Source: Sulfurimicrobium sp964384915 (GTDB lineage: Bacteria > Pseudomonadota > Gammaproteobacteria > Burkholderiales > Sulfuricellaceae). From it: a DNA stretch of 64,000 nt. Shown one piece after another: positions 25,690-35,944 of the stretch. The notes under the pieces are model-generated. The model saw only the letters and a program-made list of their open reading frames with translations, searched no databases and was not told the origin of the DNA. The position numbers and the translations under genes are program-made. Within the stretch, counting starts at the first letter, position 1; each line of letters starts with the position of its first letter. Location of the stretch: assembly GCA_964384915.1 (NCBI GenBank), contig CAYLMA010000011.1, forward strand, positions 34,541 to 98,540. The letters run 5' to 3'.

Positions 25690-25929
25690 ATCCTAGAAAC
25701 CTCAGTTGGACGTGGTGGAGTGTGCGGTTTTTGGGGCGCAGGGCAAGGCGCAACGACGCGGAATGGTCGTTCCATTCCAAGGAGTTGCAACGCAGCCATG
25801 CGCCCCAAAAACAGTGCAATCCACCACGTAGCGGCGTCACCAAACGGGTGAACCCATGATTCAAGAAGAAATTTATTAAATTTATTGCGTTATGCACTCA
25901 ATGAAGCGGTCAACTGAGGTTTCTAGGAT
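25690..25929. mobile_element. MITE-like element with 19-bp terminal inverted repeats
   Basis: The ends are perfect inverted repeats: ATCCTAGAAACCTCAGTTG at 25690-25708 and its complement at 25911-25929. Inside is a long imperfect hairpin with arms 25710-25740 and 25799-25829 (ACGTGGTGGA ... TTTTTGGGGCGCA and the complement), itself enclosing a smaller palindrome (GGAATGGTCGTTCCATTCC). There is no coding frame. The right end touches the stop codon of the following minus-strand thioredoxin gene (25929-25931). A clear target duplication was not seen. Confidence 0.75.
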
Positions 25930-26789
25930 TATTTCCCCGACCGCGCAGCCGCATCGCGCAGGAAGGGCAGATATTGCAGCCAGCCCGATACCGGCCCGAC
26001 ATGGGAAAATACCACCATCCCGTGTTTGTCCAGCACATAAGTGGTGGGAAACACCCGCGCCAGTTCACGGTCGCGCATCTGCTTGCCATTGGCCAGGCCC
26101 AAGCTATCCGAACCCGCATCGGCCACCCCGGAATCGAACAGCGGCAGCTTGAAGCCCTGGGCGTCCATCCACAGGCTGGCCGTGCCGTAGTCCTCGCGCA
26201 TCTGCAACAACACCAGCTGGATGTCGGACGACCCGCCCAAAGCCTGGTGCAGCTTCTGCAACTCGGGCATTTCGTTGCGGCAGGGCGGGCACCAGGTGCC
26301 CCAGAAATGCACCAGCAGCACCTTGCCGCGAAAATCTGAGAGTTTCATCGCCTTGCCGGAGGGCGACTTGATCGCGAGGTCAAAGAAGCGCTCGCCGCGC
26401 GCCTTGCCGGTACTGGCTTTCGCCGCCTCGGCCCGGTTGCGGTAAGGGCGCCACAAGGAGCTCCAGTCTTTCGCGTTGAACACCACCCGGTCATCCAGCG
26501 CATACAGCACACAGGTCTGGCTCGTGCTCTCCTGACAGGCCTGCAACGCACCGTCAGAAGCCATATCCGCAGTCACTTCCCCGCCCTTCCAGGACCATGC
26601 CCCGCCCGGCGCGATGGCAAAAGCGCGGTGTCTGCCCGCCAGCAGAAAATCCTGATAGCCCTGGCGCCCGGCATTGTTGAGATGAGGGACGGCATTCACG
26701 TCATTCAGCGCGGCCGCCAAAGCCGCGTCCATGCCCAGAACGGCAAGCGCGGCGAGCAGGAAGCGCAGCGAAATCATTTTCAGCGTCAA
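25929..26789 (-). CDS. exported TlpA/ResA-type thioredoxin-like protein
   Basis: The 286-residue exported protein has a signal peptide (ISLRFLLAALAVLGMDAALA), a family-specific N-terminal domain with two cysteines (ACQESTSQTC), and a C-terminal thioredoxin domain with the active site WCPPC in VHFWGTWCPPCRNEMPEL. It probably reduces periplasmic disulfides, for example in cytochrome maturation. The start is a TTG at 26789 preceded by GGAG at six bases; an ATG at 26777 is an alternative. The last base of the stop codon is supplied by the adjacent MITE-like element, so the natural C terminus may have been changed. Confidence 0.82.
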   Translation of the reverse strand: MTLKMISLRFLLAALAVLGMDAALAAALNDVNAVPHLNNAGRQGYQDFLLAGRHRAFAIAPGGAWSWKGGEVTADMASDGALQACQESTSQTCVLYALDDRVVFNAKDWSSLWRPYRNRAEAAKASTGKARGERFFDLAIKSPSGKAMKLSDFRGKVLLVHFWGTWCPPCRNEMPELQKLHQALGGSSDIQLVLLQMREDYGTASLWMDAQGFKLPLFDSGVADAGSDSLGLANGKQMRDRELARVFPTTYVLDKHGMVVFSHVGPVSGWLQYLPFLRDAAARSGK

Positions 26790-26790
26790 T

Positions 26791-27485
26791 TCATTCTCCG
26801 ATCAAGTGCATCGCCACCCTGCGCCGTTGCGGCTGATGGCGATGCTCATACAAGTAGATGCCCTGCCAAGTGCCCAGCGCCATTGCGCCCCGATGCACCG
26901 GGATGGAAAGATGGGTCTGGGTCAGCGCGGCGCGCACGTGGGCCGGCATGTCGTCCGGGCCTTCCAGGCTGTGGGCGAAGAGCGGGTCGCCATCCTTAAG
27001 GACCCCCTGAACAAGTCAAACATGGTCGCGACGGGGTATTGCGGGATGCCAGGCTAGGAGAGAGATGCGCAGTGCAGTCATTCTGCACAAGCAGCTCTCG
27101 ACACCGCATGGCGCCCGCAATACCCCGTCCCCAAAGGGTTCCATCGAAAACCGGCTTGCGCCGCGTTGCGCTCCTTGGCATCGTAGGCACGGCTACGACC
27201 TGCGTCGCGCGTCTTGCGCAAGCCGGTTTTCGATGGAACGCGATCCACGTTTGACTTGTTCAGGGGGTCCTTCACCAGCCGGGCGAAAAAACGCTCCAGG
27301 TCGGCCTGCACGTCCGGGTCGTAGTTTTCCTGGATCAGCAGGCTGGCGGAAGTATGCTGGATGAACAGCGTCAGCAGCCCTTCAGCGATGCCCGAAGCGG
27401 CGACCCAGCGCGCCACCTCGGGCGTGAAGGCAGTCAGGCCGCGCCCCCGGTTGGCAAGTTCCAGCATTCCCTGTGCCTGTTTCAT
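26791..27485 (-). pseudogene. yjbQ: yjbQ-family gene interrupted by a 275-bp element
   Basis: The upstream half (from 27485) encodes MKQAQGMLELANRGRGLTAF through LERFFARLVKD, a YjbQ/UPF0047 N-terminal half with the conserved IQHTSASLLIQEN. The reading then enters the element and stops at 27078. The downstream half (to the TGA at 26791) encodes DGDPLFAHSLEGPDDMPAHV, ALGTWQGIYLYEHR and the usual ending. Removing 26998-27272 restores a continuous frame of normal length. The function of YjbQ is unsettled; a weak thiamine-phosphate-synthase activity has been reported for the family. Confidence 0.88.
26998..27272. mobile_element. structured 275-bp non-autonomous element in yjbQ
   Basis: The ends are 24-bp perfect inverted repeats (26998-27021 and 27249-27272; the left begins AAGGACCCCCTGAACAAG). 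Inside are two strong hairpins: 27031-27045 with 27114-27128 (ACGGGGTATTGCGGG arms), and 27138-27161 with 27216-27239, a perfect 24-bp stem. TCCTT is present at 26993-26997 and at 27268-27272, compatible with a 5-bp target duplication. No coding frame is present. It interrupts yjbQ. Confidence 0.82.
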
Positions 27486-27513
27486 GAAAAACATTATACC
27501 CCCGCGCGCCGGG

Positions 27514-27546
27514 CATAAAAAAACCGGGCGCATTGGCGCCCGGTTT
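27514..27546 (-). terminator. intrinsic terminator of clpB
   Basis: On the minus strand the stem AAACCGGGCGC / GCGCCCGGTTT has a 4-base loop (arms 27521-27531 and 27536-27546) and runs into a T tract of seven. It lies 15 bases past the clpB stop. Confidence 0.9.
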
Positions 27547-27561
27547 GCAGGGGCATGAAAA

Positions 27562-30144
<2,583 letters not shown>

Positions 30145-30174
30145 GGTTTTGTCCCTGTAAGTGAACTAATCCCT

Positions 30175-30203
30175 ACTTGGGGGAGGGTTTGGGGAATTTC
30201 AAG
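30175..30203 (-). promoter_or_regulatory. sigma-32 heat-shock promoter of clpB
   Basis: On the minus strand CTTGAAA (30197-30203) is followed after 14 bases by CCCCAAGT (30175-30182). Both match the RpoH consensus (CTTGAAA, CCCCATNT) with permitted spacing. The transcript would begin about 25 bases before the clpB ATG. Confidence 0.8.
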
Positions 30204-30277
30204 CAACGCCCGCGGCATCCTCTTGACCATGGAGGCGCCGCAGTATAGAAAGCCTCTTTACAACAGCAGATCCACCC

Positions 30278-31879
30278 ATGTCACCTCACCAGCAACCCAA
30301 TCGAATCCTCCGCCCCGCCGTGGTGCAGGATGCCGGCACCGGCAGCGCAGCCCGCCACCTGGCTTTCGACCGGGCATGGATGTCTCTGCGTGCAGACAAC
30401 CGGCGCCCCGACCTGCTGCGCTTCTACCGCTCCCTTCCCTGCGCCAGCGTAGGGCGCTTCCAGGCCATCGACCGGGAGCTGCGGCTCGATCATTGCATCA
30501 GCCGTGAAATCGAAGTGCTTCGCCGAGCCACGGGCGGCGGCGCACTGTATGTCGACCCGCAACAAATCGGATTCACCCTGGTGCTGGGGGATACCGGCGG
30601 CAGCCTGGAATTTCAGCTCAAGGCGGCCTGCTCGGCCATAATTGAGGCCCTGTCCGGATTTGGGCTTGAGGCCGGATTCAAATCTCCAAACGACGTGGAA
30701 ATCGGAGGGCGGAAAATCGCCAGCGTGTTTGCCGTGGCCGACCGAGGCGTGCTGCTGCTTCACGGCACCCTGCTGCTTGGAATGGACATCAACGCCATGC
30801 TGGAGGCCTTGCGCGTGCCGACGGAAAAGCTCTCGCCGGACGGCCTTGCCGCTGCCAGGGAACGCTACGCCCCCTTCCATGAACTGTGTCCCGGCGCTTC
30901 GGAACAGGCCCTGCGGCAAGCCCTGGAAACGCATCTGGCGCGGGCCTTCGCCCTGGCCCTGAGGCCCGCCTTGCCCGGCGAGGAAAGCTTGCTGGAGCAC
31001 GCGGCGCACTCTGGCCTCCCGCCCCACGCCATCGACTGGAGCGGGCAAGACGGCGGCTGGCTGGAAGCGCTGTGGAAAACGGCAGGTGGGGTGCTGCTGC
31101 GCGGCCGCGCCGCCTTCACGCCGCAAGGGGACATTGGCGGCATCGAATTCGCCGCCGACTTCCAGGCTGCCGATGCCGGCATCCTCTCCACCTTGCAGCA
31201 CGCCCTGCGCGGTGTTCAGGCCGAAAACATGGAAGAAGCGATGCGCCGCGCCATCGGGGAAGATGCGGGATACATACCGGGCGTTGGCGCGGAGGATTTT
31301 TCCGGCCTGGCCCGAACCCTGCTCGACAAGCACCGGGGCTGCGCAGCACTGGGGCTGACGCAGCAGCAGGCCAGCCGCCTGATGATCCACAGCCCCGGCA
31401 ACGCCCCTGCCGGAGACATCCTCGAACGCGCGTCGGTAATGCTGGTGCCCTACTGCGCCAAGCCCGCCTGGTGCGAATGGCGCCACCAGGACGACTGCAC
31501 CGAATGCGGCCTGTGCGAGGTGGGCGAGGCCTACCGCCTTGGCCGCGAACGCGGCATGGCGGTGAAAACCATCGTCCGCTACGAACACCTGGTCGAGACC
31601 CTGAAGGAGATGCAGGACGGAGGCGCCAGCGCCTACGTGGGGATGTGCTGCAGCCACTTTTTCATCAAGCGCCACCGCGCCTTCCTTGATGCGGGCATGG
31701 ATGCCCTGCTGATGGATATCGACGGGGCGAATTGCTACGAACTCAAGCAGGAGCACCAGGCCTACGCAGGCACTTTCCAGGCCGAGGCCTTCCTGGACGA
31801 ACCCCTGCTGCAGCGGATCATGGAATTCGTTCCCGGAGGGAGCGGCGCCGGCAAGGCGCGAACGCCAGGAAAATCATAG
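30278..31879 (+). CDS. lipoate-protein-ligase-like domain fused to DUF116
   Basis: The 533-residue protein has an N-terminal LplA/BPL-type fold at about residues 20-270 (REIEVLRRATGGGALYVDP is the conserved RRxTGGG stretch; KSPNDVEIGGRKIAS carries the ligase lysine), followed by a helical LplA-type accessory region. From about residue 375 comes a DUF116 domain rich in cysteine: VPYCAKPAWCEW, DDCTECGLCEVGEAYRL and GMCCSHFF. The cysteines could bind a metal or Fe-S cluster. The first domain suggests transfer of lipoate or octanoate to a carrier protein. The substrate and the role of DUF116 are unknown. It is divergent from clpB; no strong ribosome binding site precedes the ATG. Confidence 0.78.
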   Translation: MSPHQQPNRILRPAVVQDAGTGSAARHLAFDRAWMSLRADNRRPDLLRFYRSLPCASVGRFQAIDRELRLDHCISREIEVLRRATGGGALYVDPQQIGFTLVLGDTGGSLEFQLKAACSAIIEALSGFGLEAGFKSPNDVEIGGRKIASVFAVADRGVLLLHGTLLLGMDINAMLEALRVPTEKLSPDGLAAARERYAPFHELCPGASEQALRQALETHLARAFALALRPALPGEESLLEHAAHSGLPPHAIDWSGQDGGWLEALWKTAGGVLLRGRAAFTPQGDIGGIEFAADFQAADAGILSTLQHALRGVQAENMEEAMRRAIGEDAGYIPGVGAEDFSGLARTLLDKHRGCAALGLTQQQASRLMIHSPGNAPAGDILERASVMLVPYCAKPAWCEWRHQDDCTECGLCEVGEAYRLGRERGMAVKTIVRYEHLVETLKEMQDGGASAYVGMCCSHFFIKRHRAFLDAGMDALLMDIDGANCYELKQEHQAYAGTFQAEAFLDEPLLQRIMEFVPGGSGAGKARTPGKS

Positions 31880-31902
31880 TCCATTCGTGCCATTACAGCC
31901 CC

Positions 31903-32733
31903 ATGCGGTTTGGGTTAAACTGGCACACCCCTTACCTGAATGGAATCCGGAACTTGGCTTTCTCCCGGCTTTACGCGCTCGGACTGGCATTGCTGCTCTC
32001 CATGGGCACGGCTTTTGCCGCTCCGCCGCCTTCTCTGAGCCTGTCCAACGGCATCGAAGTCAACTTGCGCAGCTACCCGGCCCAAGGCGATACCGTGCTG
32101 CTGTGGTTTGCCTGCGACGAGGGGCACAGCGTTCACGAAACCCGCGCCGCCCAGGCACTTGCCGAGAAAGGTATCGAAACCTGGCTGCCCGATATGCTGG
32201 ACGCCCATTTTCTGCCCATCCTGCCGAGCAGTCTGAAAGAGCTTCCCGTACGAGAAATCAGCGAGATCATCGGCCTTGCCATCAAGCACACCGGCAAGAA
32301 TATCGTCCTCGTGGTGGGCGGCCACGGCGCGCTGCCCGTGCTGGAAGGAGCGCGAGCCTGGCAGAGGCAGGCTTCCCCGGAAGTCCGGCTTTCATTGGCC
32401 GGCGCCATCCTGTTCTATCCCGATCTCTATTCCGTCCCCCCGGCCCCGGGCGTGGAAGCCGAATATCATCCTGTCGTCAGGCAAATCAAGCTGCCCATGT
32501 TCATTTACCAAGGGCAGCTCTCGCCCGGACGGTGGTGGCTGGAACACCTCAAGGCGGCCTTTTCCCAGGGCGGCAATCGGGTGCAAAGTGAGGTGTTGCC
32601 CAAGGTGCGCGGCCATTTCTACGTGCGCCCCGACGCCACCCCGGATGAAATCGCCATGGCCGCGCGTTTGCCCGAGTTGATAATGGAAGCCCTGAAACGA
32701 CTGGAACCGAACCGAACGGAAGCGCAACCATGA
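31903..32733 (+). CDS. exported alpha/beta-hydrolase-like protein
   Basis: The 276-residue product has a likely signal peptide after a short charged start (hydrophobic run LYALGLALLLSMGTAFA) and an alpha/beta-hydrolase-like pattern. VVGGHGALPVLEGAR could be a nucleophile-elbow region, but a classical GxSxG is replaced by GGHGA, so hydrolase activity is doubtful. IFYPDLY and PMFIYQGQLSPG are typical of dienelactone-hydrolase-like folds. The stop overlaps the start of the TlpA-type gene by four bases (ATGA), so the two are probably co-translated. A TTG at 31954 is an alternative start. Confidence 0.65.
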   Translation: MRFGLNWHTPYLNGIRNLAFSRLYALGLALLLSMGTAFAAPPPSLSLSNGIEVNLRSYPAQGDTVLLWFACDEGHSVHETRAAQALAEKGIETWLPDMLDAHFLPILPSSLKELPVREISEIIGLAIKHTGKNIVLVVGGHGALPVLEGARAWQRQASPEVRLSLAGAILFYPDLYSVPPAPGVEAEYHPVVRQIKLPMFIYQGQLSPGRWWLEHLKAAFSQGGNRVQSEVLPKVRGHFYVRPDATPDEIAMAARLPELIMEALKRLEPNRTEAQP

Positions 32734-33230
32734 AAAAACTTTTACTGGGCTTTTGCTGCCTGTTCGTCCTCGCCACCGCCCATGCCAGCGAACTGAAACC
32801 CTGGAAGGGCGGGCCGACGCCTCCCCTGGCGCTGCAGGACCTGAAGGGCAAGACCCACAAGTTGGAAGACTACCGCGGCAAGGTGGTGATGGTGCAGTTC
32901 TGGGCCACCTGGTGCCCGCCCTGCCTCAAGGAAATGCCCGCCATGCAGCGCCTGAACCAGAAAATGGCCGGCAAGCCCTTCGCCATCCTGGCGGTGAACA
33001 TGGGCGAAAGCGGCAAGGACGTGAGCGAATTCGTGAACAGGATGAAAATCAACTTCACCGTGCTGATGGACGAGGAAGGCAACGGCGTGGGCGCCTGGAA
33101 AGTGTTCGTCGCGCCTTCCACCTTCCTGGTGGACCCCCAGGGCAACATCCGCTACACCTTGCAGGGCGGCGCGGAATGGGATGAGCCGGAATACGTGAAA
33201 GCTATCACCGGGCTGATGCCCGCCAAGTAA
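32730..33230 (+). CDS. exported TlpA-type thiol-disulfide oxidoreductase
   Basis: The 166-residue thioredoxin-fold protein has a signal peptide (MKKLLLGFCCLFVLATAHA) and the active site WCPPC in VQFWATWCPPCLKEMPAM. The cis-proline loop region is in VFVAPSTFLVDPQGNI. It likely acts as a periplasmic disulfide reductase. It is coupled by an ATGA overlap to the hydrolase-like gene, which suggests a shared task. The length is typical of TlpA/ResA proteins. Confidence 0.9.
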   Translation: MKKLLLGFCCLFVLATAHASELKPWKGGPTPPLALQDLKGKTHKLEDYRGKVVMVQFWATWCPPCLKEMPAMQRLNQKMAGKPFAILAVNMGESGKDVSEFVNRMKINFTVLMDEEGNGVGAWKVFVAPSTFLVDPQGNIRYTLQGGAEWDEPEYVKAITGLMPAK

Positions 33231-33641
33231 TACGGCGGGAGCGGGAGCCTGACCCGGCAGGTTCGCCCTGCTCGAAAGATTTGATGACGGGTTGCGCTGC
33301 GCTCCACCCATCCCACGCGAACTACCACATCGCCCTTGCCCCCCATCCCGACTTCTGCCTGAGCGCCAGAAACCCGTAATTCACCGTCATAGCCATCCTT
33401 CCAGAACAAGGGCATAATACATCCGCCTCCCGTCTCATTTCTCATTGGAATAAACGGACTTGTGATTAAGGGATTTTGTTTAGAGTGTTTTCACATTTAT
33501 TAATAAACCTGAAAAACTCTAGGCATTTTATTGGCGGCTATAATTTAATCCTGAAGAGGTTGCTAGAAAACCCGCGTAGGAAGGGTGAAGCGCAGCTCCA
33601 GCCATCCTACGCGGTCGTGCATCCCGTCCAGGGTGGGCCTG
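33231..33641. other. gene-free region with palindromic repeats
   Basis: The 411 bases between convergent genes have no credible coding frame. They include a GGGTTGCGCTGCGCTCCACCC-like dispersed unit around 33293-33314, an AT-rich middle (33455-33560), and a hairpin at 33573-33614 with arms CGCGTAGGA and TCCTACGCG. No promoter is assigned. Confidence 0.5.
33573..33614. repeat. GCGTAGGA-type REP hairpin
   Basis: The arms CGCGTAGGA and TCCTACGCG enclose GGGTGAAGCGCAGC-like sequence. This is a common dispersed palindromic unit in proteobacteria. It lies just beyond the 3' end of the 115-residue protein gene. Confidence 0.6.
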
Positions 33642-33989
33642 TCAATCCGCCAGCAACCTCACCTTCGTCTCGCCCGTGACCCTGTCGATATCGAATTGCA
33701 TTTCGCAATACTCATTGTTTTCGCCGATGGGCGTGGGATCATCCGCGCAACTGCAGCCGGCGATGATGCTGGTGAAAAAGATGCCCGCTTTTACTCGAAT
33801 CACCCCTGCATCCTCATCCACCTTGAGGATCATTGCGCCGACCGGGCCATCGGTCGCGTGGCTGCCGATGGAAAGCCCTTGCTGCAAGGGTAGCAGGGCC
33901 GGGTCCGCTTGCGCGATTTCCTGTTTCAGGACCGCCCCGAAATCCGGCGTCCCCCAGGCATCCAAGGCCTTGTTAAATCGAAGCGCCAT
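33642..33989 (-). CDS. small conserved protein of unknown function
   Basis: The 115-residue product (start MALRFNKALDAWGTPDFGAV) has a compact mixed fold and three cysteines (GCSCADD and EYCEMQFDID) but no signal peptide or membrane helix. Its ATG follows the stop of the pterin dehydratase gene with no gap, so the two are almost certainly co-translated. I recognise the sequence type from betaproteobacteria but not its function. A role linked to pterin recycling or small-molecule binding would be a guess. Confidence 0.7.
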   Translation of the reverse strand: MALRFNKALDAWGTPDFGAVLKQEIAQADPALLPLQQGLSIGSHATDGPVGAMILKVDEDAGVIRVKAGIFFTSIIAGCSCADDPTPIGENNEYCEMQFDIDRVTGETKVRLLAD

Positions 33990-34286
33990 TTATGAAACCC
34001 TCTCTATTTTCTGCGCCAGTTCCATATCCAGGCTGGTGATGCCCTGGGCGTCATGGGTGGCGAGGTCGATCACCACCTGGCGGTAAACGTTGCTCCACTC
34101 TGGATGGTGGTTCATCTGCTCGGCCAGCAATGCCACCCGCGTCATGAAGCCGAAGGCCTGGACGAAATCCTCAAAGACAAACGCCTTGTGCAGCTTGCCA
34201 TTCACAATCTGCCAGGGGACGGGCAGACCGGCATTCAAGACAGCAAGGCGGGTATGCAGATCAGCGGACGAAAGTGGCGGGTTCAT
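33990..34286 (-). CDS. phhB: 4a-hydroxytetrahydrobiopterin dehydratase (PCD/PhhB)
   Basis: This enzyme dehydrates 4a-hydroxytetrahydropterin so that it can be reused by aromatic amino acid hydroxylases. The 98-residue product has the catalytic HHPEWSNVY motif and TRVALLAEQMNHHPEW. Length is typical. No hydroxylase gene is nearby, so the protein may work in molybdopterin or general pterin metabolism. It is directly coupled to the following small gene. Confidence 0.9.
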   Translation of the reverse strand: MNPPLSSADLHTRLAVLNAGLPVPWQIVNGKLHKAFVFEDFVQAFGFMTRVALLAEQMNHHPEWSNVYRQVVIDLATHDAQGITSLDMELAQKIERVS

Positions 34287-34663
34287 GGCAACTCCTGCGG
34301 TAGAGGCGGTGCCTCATAATGGTTAATTGCGCAACTTGCGCGATGTATTTTGTCACAATAATGCAAATTCCATGGCAAACACTATACCCGAACAAATAAC
34401 AGCTTGCGGCCCGGACTCAGTCCGTCGGATTGACCGGCCAGGCATTGAGTAATGCTCGCATAATTCCGCTGCACGAACATGGCACGTCAGGAAAGCTGAA
34501 AACAAAGCCCGCCGTTTCTGTAAAATGACGCTATTGCGCTTGCACATATGTGAAGCCGTTCGGGCTACGCCCTTACTGTAAAGTGTGAAATGCAAGAGCG
34601 ATTTCAGTGGATGCCTTTCGCATTTCACAAAATTGTTTCACGTTAAATTAATGGAGCCTGTTG
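34287..34663. other. intergenic region with one inverted repeat upstream of ychJ
   Basis: The 377 bases between divergent genes contain no credible gene. An inverted repeat TGTGAAATGC (34584-34593) / GCATTTCACA (34620-34629), with a 26-base loop, lies about 35 bases before the ychJ start and may be an operator or a folded leader. The rest is rather AT-rich and presumably contains both promoters. Confidence 0.5.
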
Positions 34664-35137
34664 ATGACATTTTGTCCCTGCGGTTCGGGCCGCGAGCTTG
34701 GGGATTGCTGCGGCCCCATCGTTGCCGGAGCCCCAGCACCCACACCCGAGGCATTGATGCGCTCGCGCTATAGCGCCTTTGTGCTGGGCAAGCTCGATCA
34801 TATCGACCGCACCCATGCCCCCGAGATCCGCGCCGATTTCAACCGGGCCGAGGCCGAGCGCACCGTGGCCGAAGTCGAATGGCTCGGGCTGGATATCCGC
34901 CAGGCCAGCGAAGACGGCGACTCGGGCAGCGTGGAGTTCGGCATCCGCTTCCGCCGTGACGGCCAGGAGCTGGTGCAGCACGAGGTGTCGAGCTTCCGGC
35001 GCGTGGACGGACAGTGGCTGTACGAAGGGGGGAAGGTCAGCCCCAAGGCCCCGCCGCGCCAGGTCGTCAAGATCGGGCGCAACGATCCTTGCCCCTGCGG
35101 CTCGGGAAAAAAGCACAAGAAGTGTTGCGGCGCCTGA
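34664..35137 (+). CDS. ychJ: YchJ-family protein with two SEC-C zinc motifs
   Basis: The 157-residue protein has an N-terminal SEC-C motif (CPCGSGRELGDCCG), a middle NTF2-like UPF0225 domain (LMRSRYSAFVLGKLDHI) and a C-terminal SEC-C motif (NDPCPCGSGKKHKKCCGA). SEC-C motifs bind zinc and often contact SecB or ribosomes; the function of YchJ is unknown. The start is the ATG at 34664, with GGAG eight bases upstream; a TTG three bases earlier is less likely. Confidence 0.9.
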   Translation: MTFCPCGSGRELGDCCGPIVAGAPAPTPEALMRSRYSAFVLGKLDHIDRTHAPEIRADFNRAEAERTVAEVEWLGLDIRQASEDGDSGSVEFGIRFRRDGQELVQHEVSSFRRVDGQWLYEGGKVSPKAPPRQVVKIGRNDPCPCGSGKKHKKCCGA

Positions 35138-35152
35138 GGGAGTTCGCAAGGA

Positions 35153-35929
35153 ATGGACCGGCATTTCAACTGTACGGCATGCGGAAAGTGCTGTTTTGGC
35201 TGGCTGCCGCTGACGCTCAACGATGCCCTGCACCATGCGGGGCGTTTCCCCCTGGCCCTGGTCTGGACCCCGGTGCCGCACGGCACGCGAGCCTTCGCCC
35301 TAAGCGCGAGGCTGGGCACCACGATCCGGCTGCGCAATCGCAGGCAGATCGCCGCGCTCATCACGCCGACCGCCTATCTCCCGCCCTCATTTCCCTGCCC
35401 GGAACTTACCACGGAGGGCCTGTGCGGCATTCACGCGGGCAAGCCCCTGCGCTGCCGGACCATGCCCTTCTACCCCTACCGCGAGGAGCAGGATCAGGCC
35501 GATCTGCTGATTCCCCGCAAGGGCTGGGCCTGCGACACTTCAGCGGCCGCGCCGGTGGTTTATCACAACAAATTGATTCTCGAGCGCGGCGATTTCGACC
35601 GCGAACGCCTGGAATTGCTCGATCAGGCCACCGCGATGCGCACCTACGCCGATTATGTGCTGAAATACATGCCCTGGATCGTTGACAGCCTTGACGCCAT
35701 TGCCCTGAAACCGGGCGGCAATGTGATTACCAGCCTGTCCTCGTTTCTAACGGCGCTCAGGCATATCGATGCGGCGGACGTGGCTGCGCGGCAACTGCCC
35801 GTGCTGAAGGCATATGCGGCCAGGACCGCCGGCGCGCCCGAACTGGCCGAGTACCAGCGCAACTATTCCGGCTGGGCCAAGGAAATGGAATATCTGGCCA
35901 GCACCGCCGCCTCCCAATCACCTGAATAA
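35153..35929 (+). CDS. YkgJ-family cysteine-cluster protein
   Basis: The 258-residue protein begins with the CxxCxxCC cluster of the family (NCTACGKCCFG) and has a second group of cysteines (PCPELTTEGLCGIHAGKPL followed by RCRTMPFYPY and WACDT). This pattern is thought to chelate zinc or iron. It lies 15 bases after ychJ, so the two cysteine-rich proteins may be co-transcribed. The role is unknown. The C-terminal third (after residue 180) is helical and less conserved. Confidence 0.85.
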   Translation: MDRHFNCTACGKCCFGWLPLTLNDALHHAGRFPLALVWTPVPHGTRAFALSARLGTTIRLRNRRQIAALITPTAYLPPSFPCPELTTEGLCGIHAGKPLRCRTMPFYPYREEQDQADLLIPRKGWACDTSAAAPVVYHNKLILERGDFDRERLELLDQATAMRTYADYVLKYMPWIVDSLDAIALKPGGNVITSLSSFLTALRHIDAADVAARQLPVLKAYAARTAGAPELAEYQRNYSGWAKEMEYLASTAASQSPE

Positions 35930-35944
35930 GCTGGGGCTCGGGCC

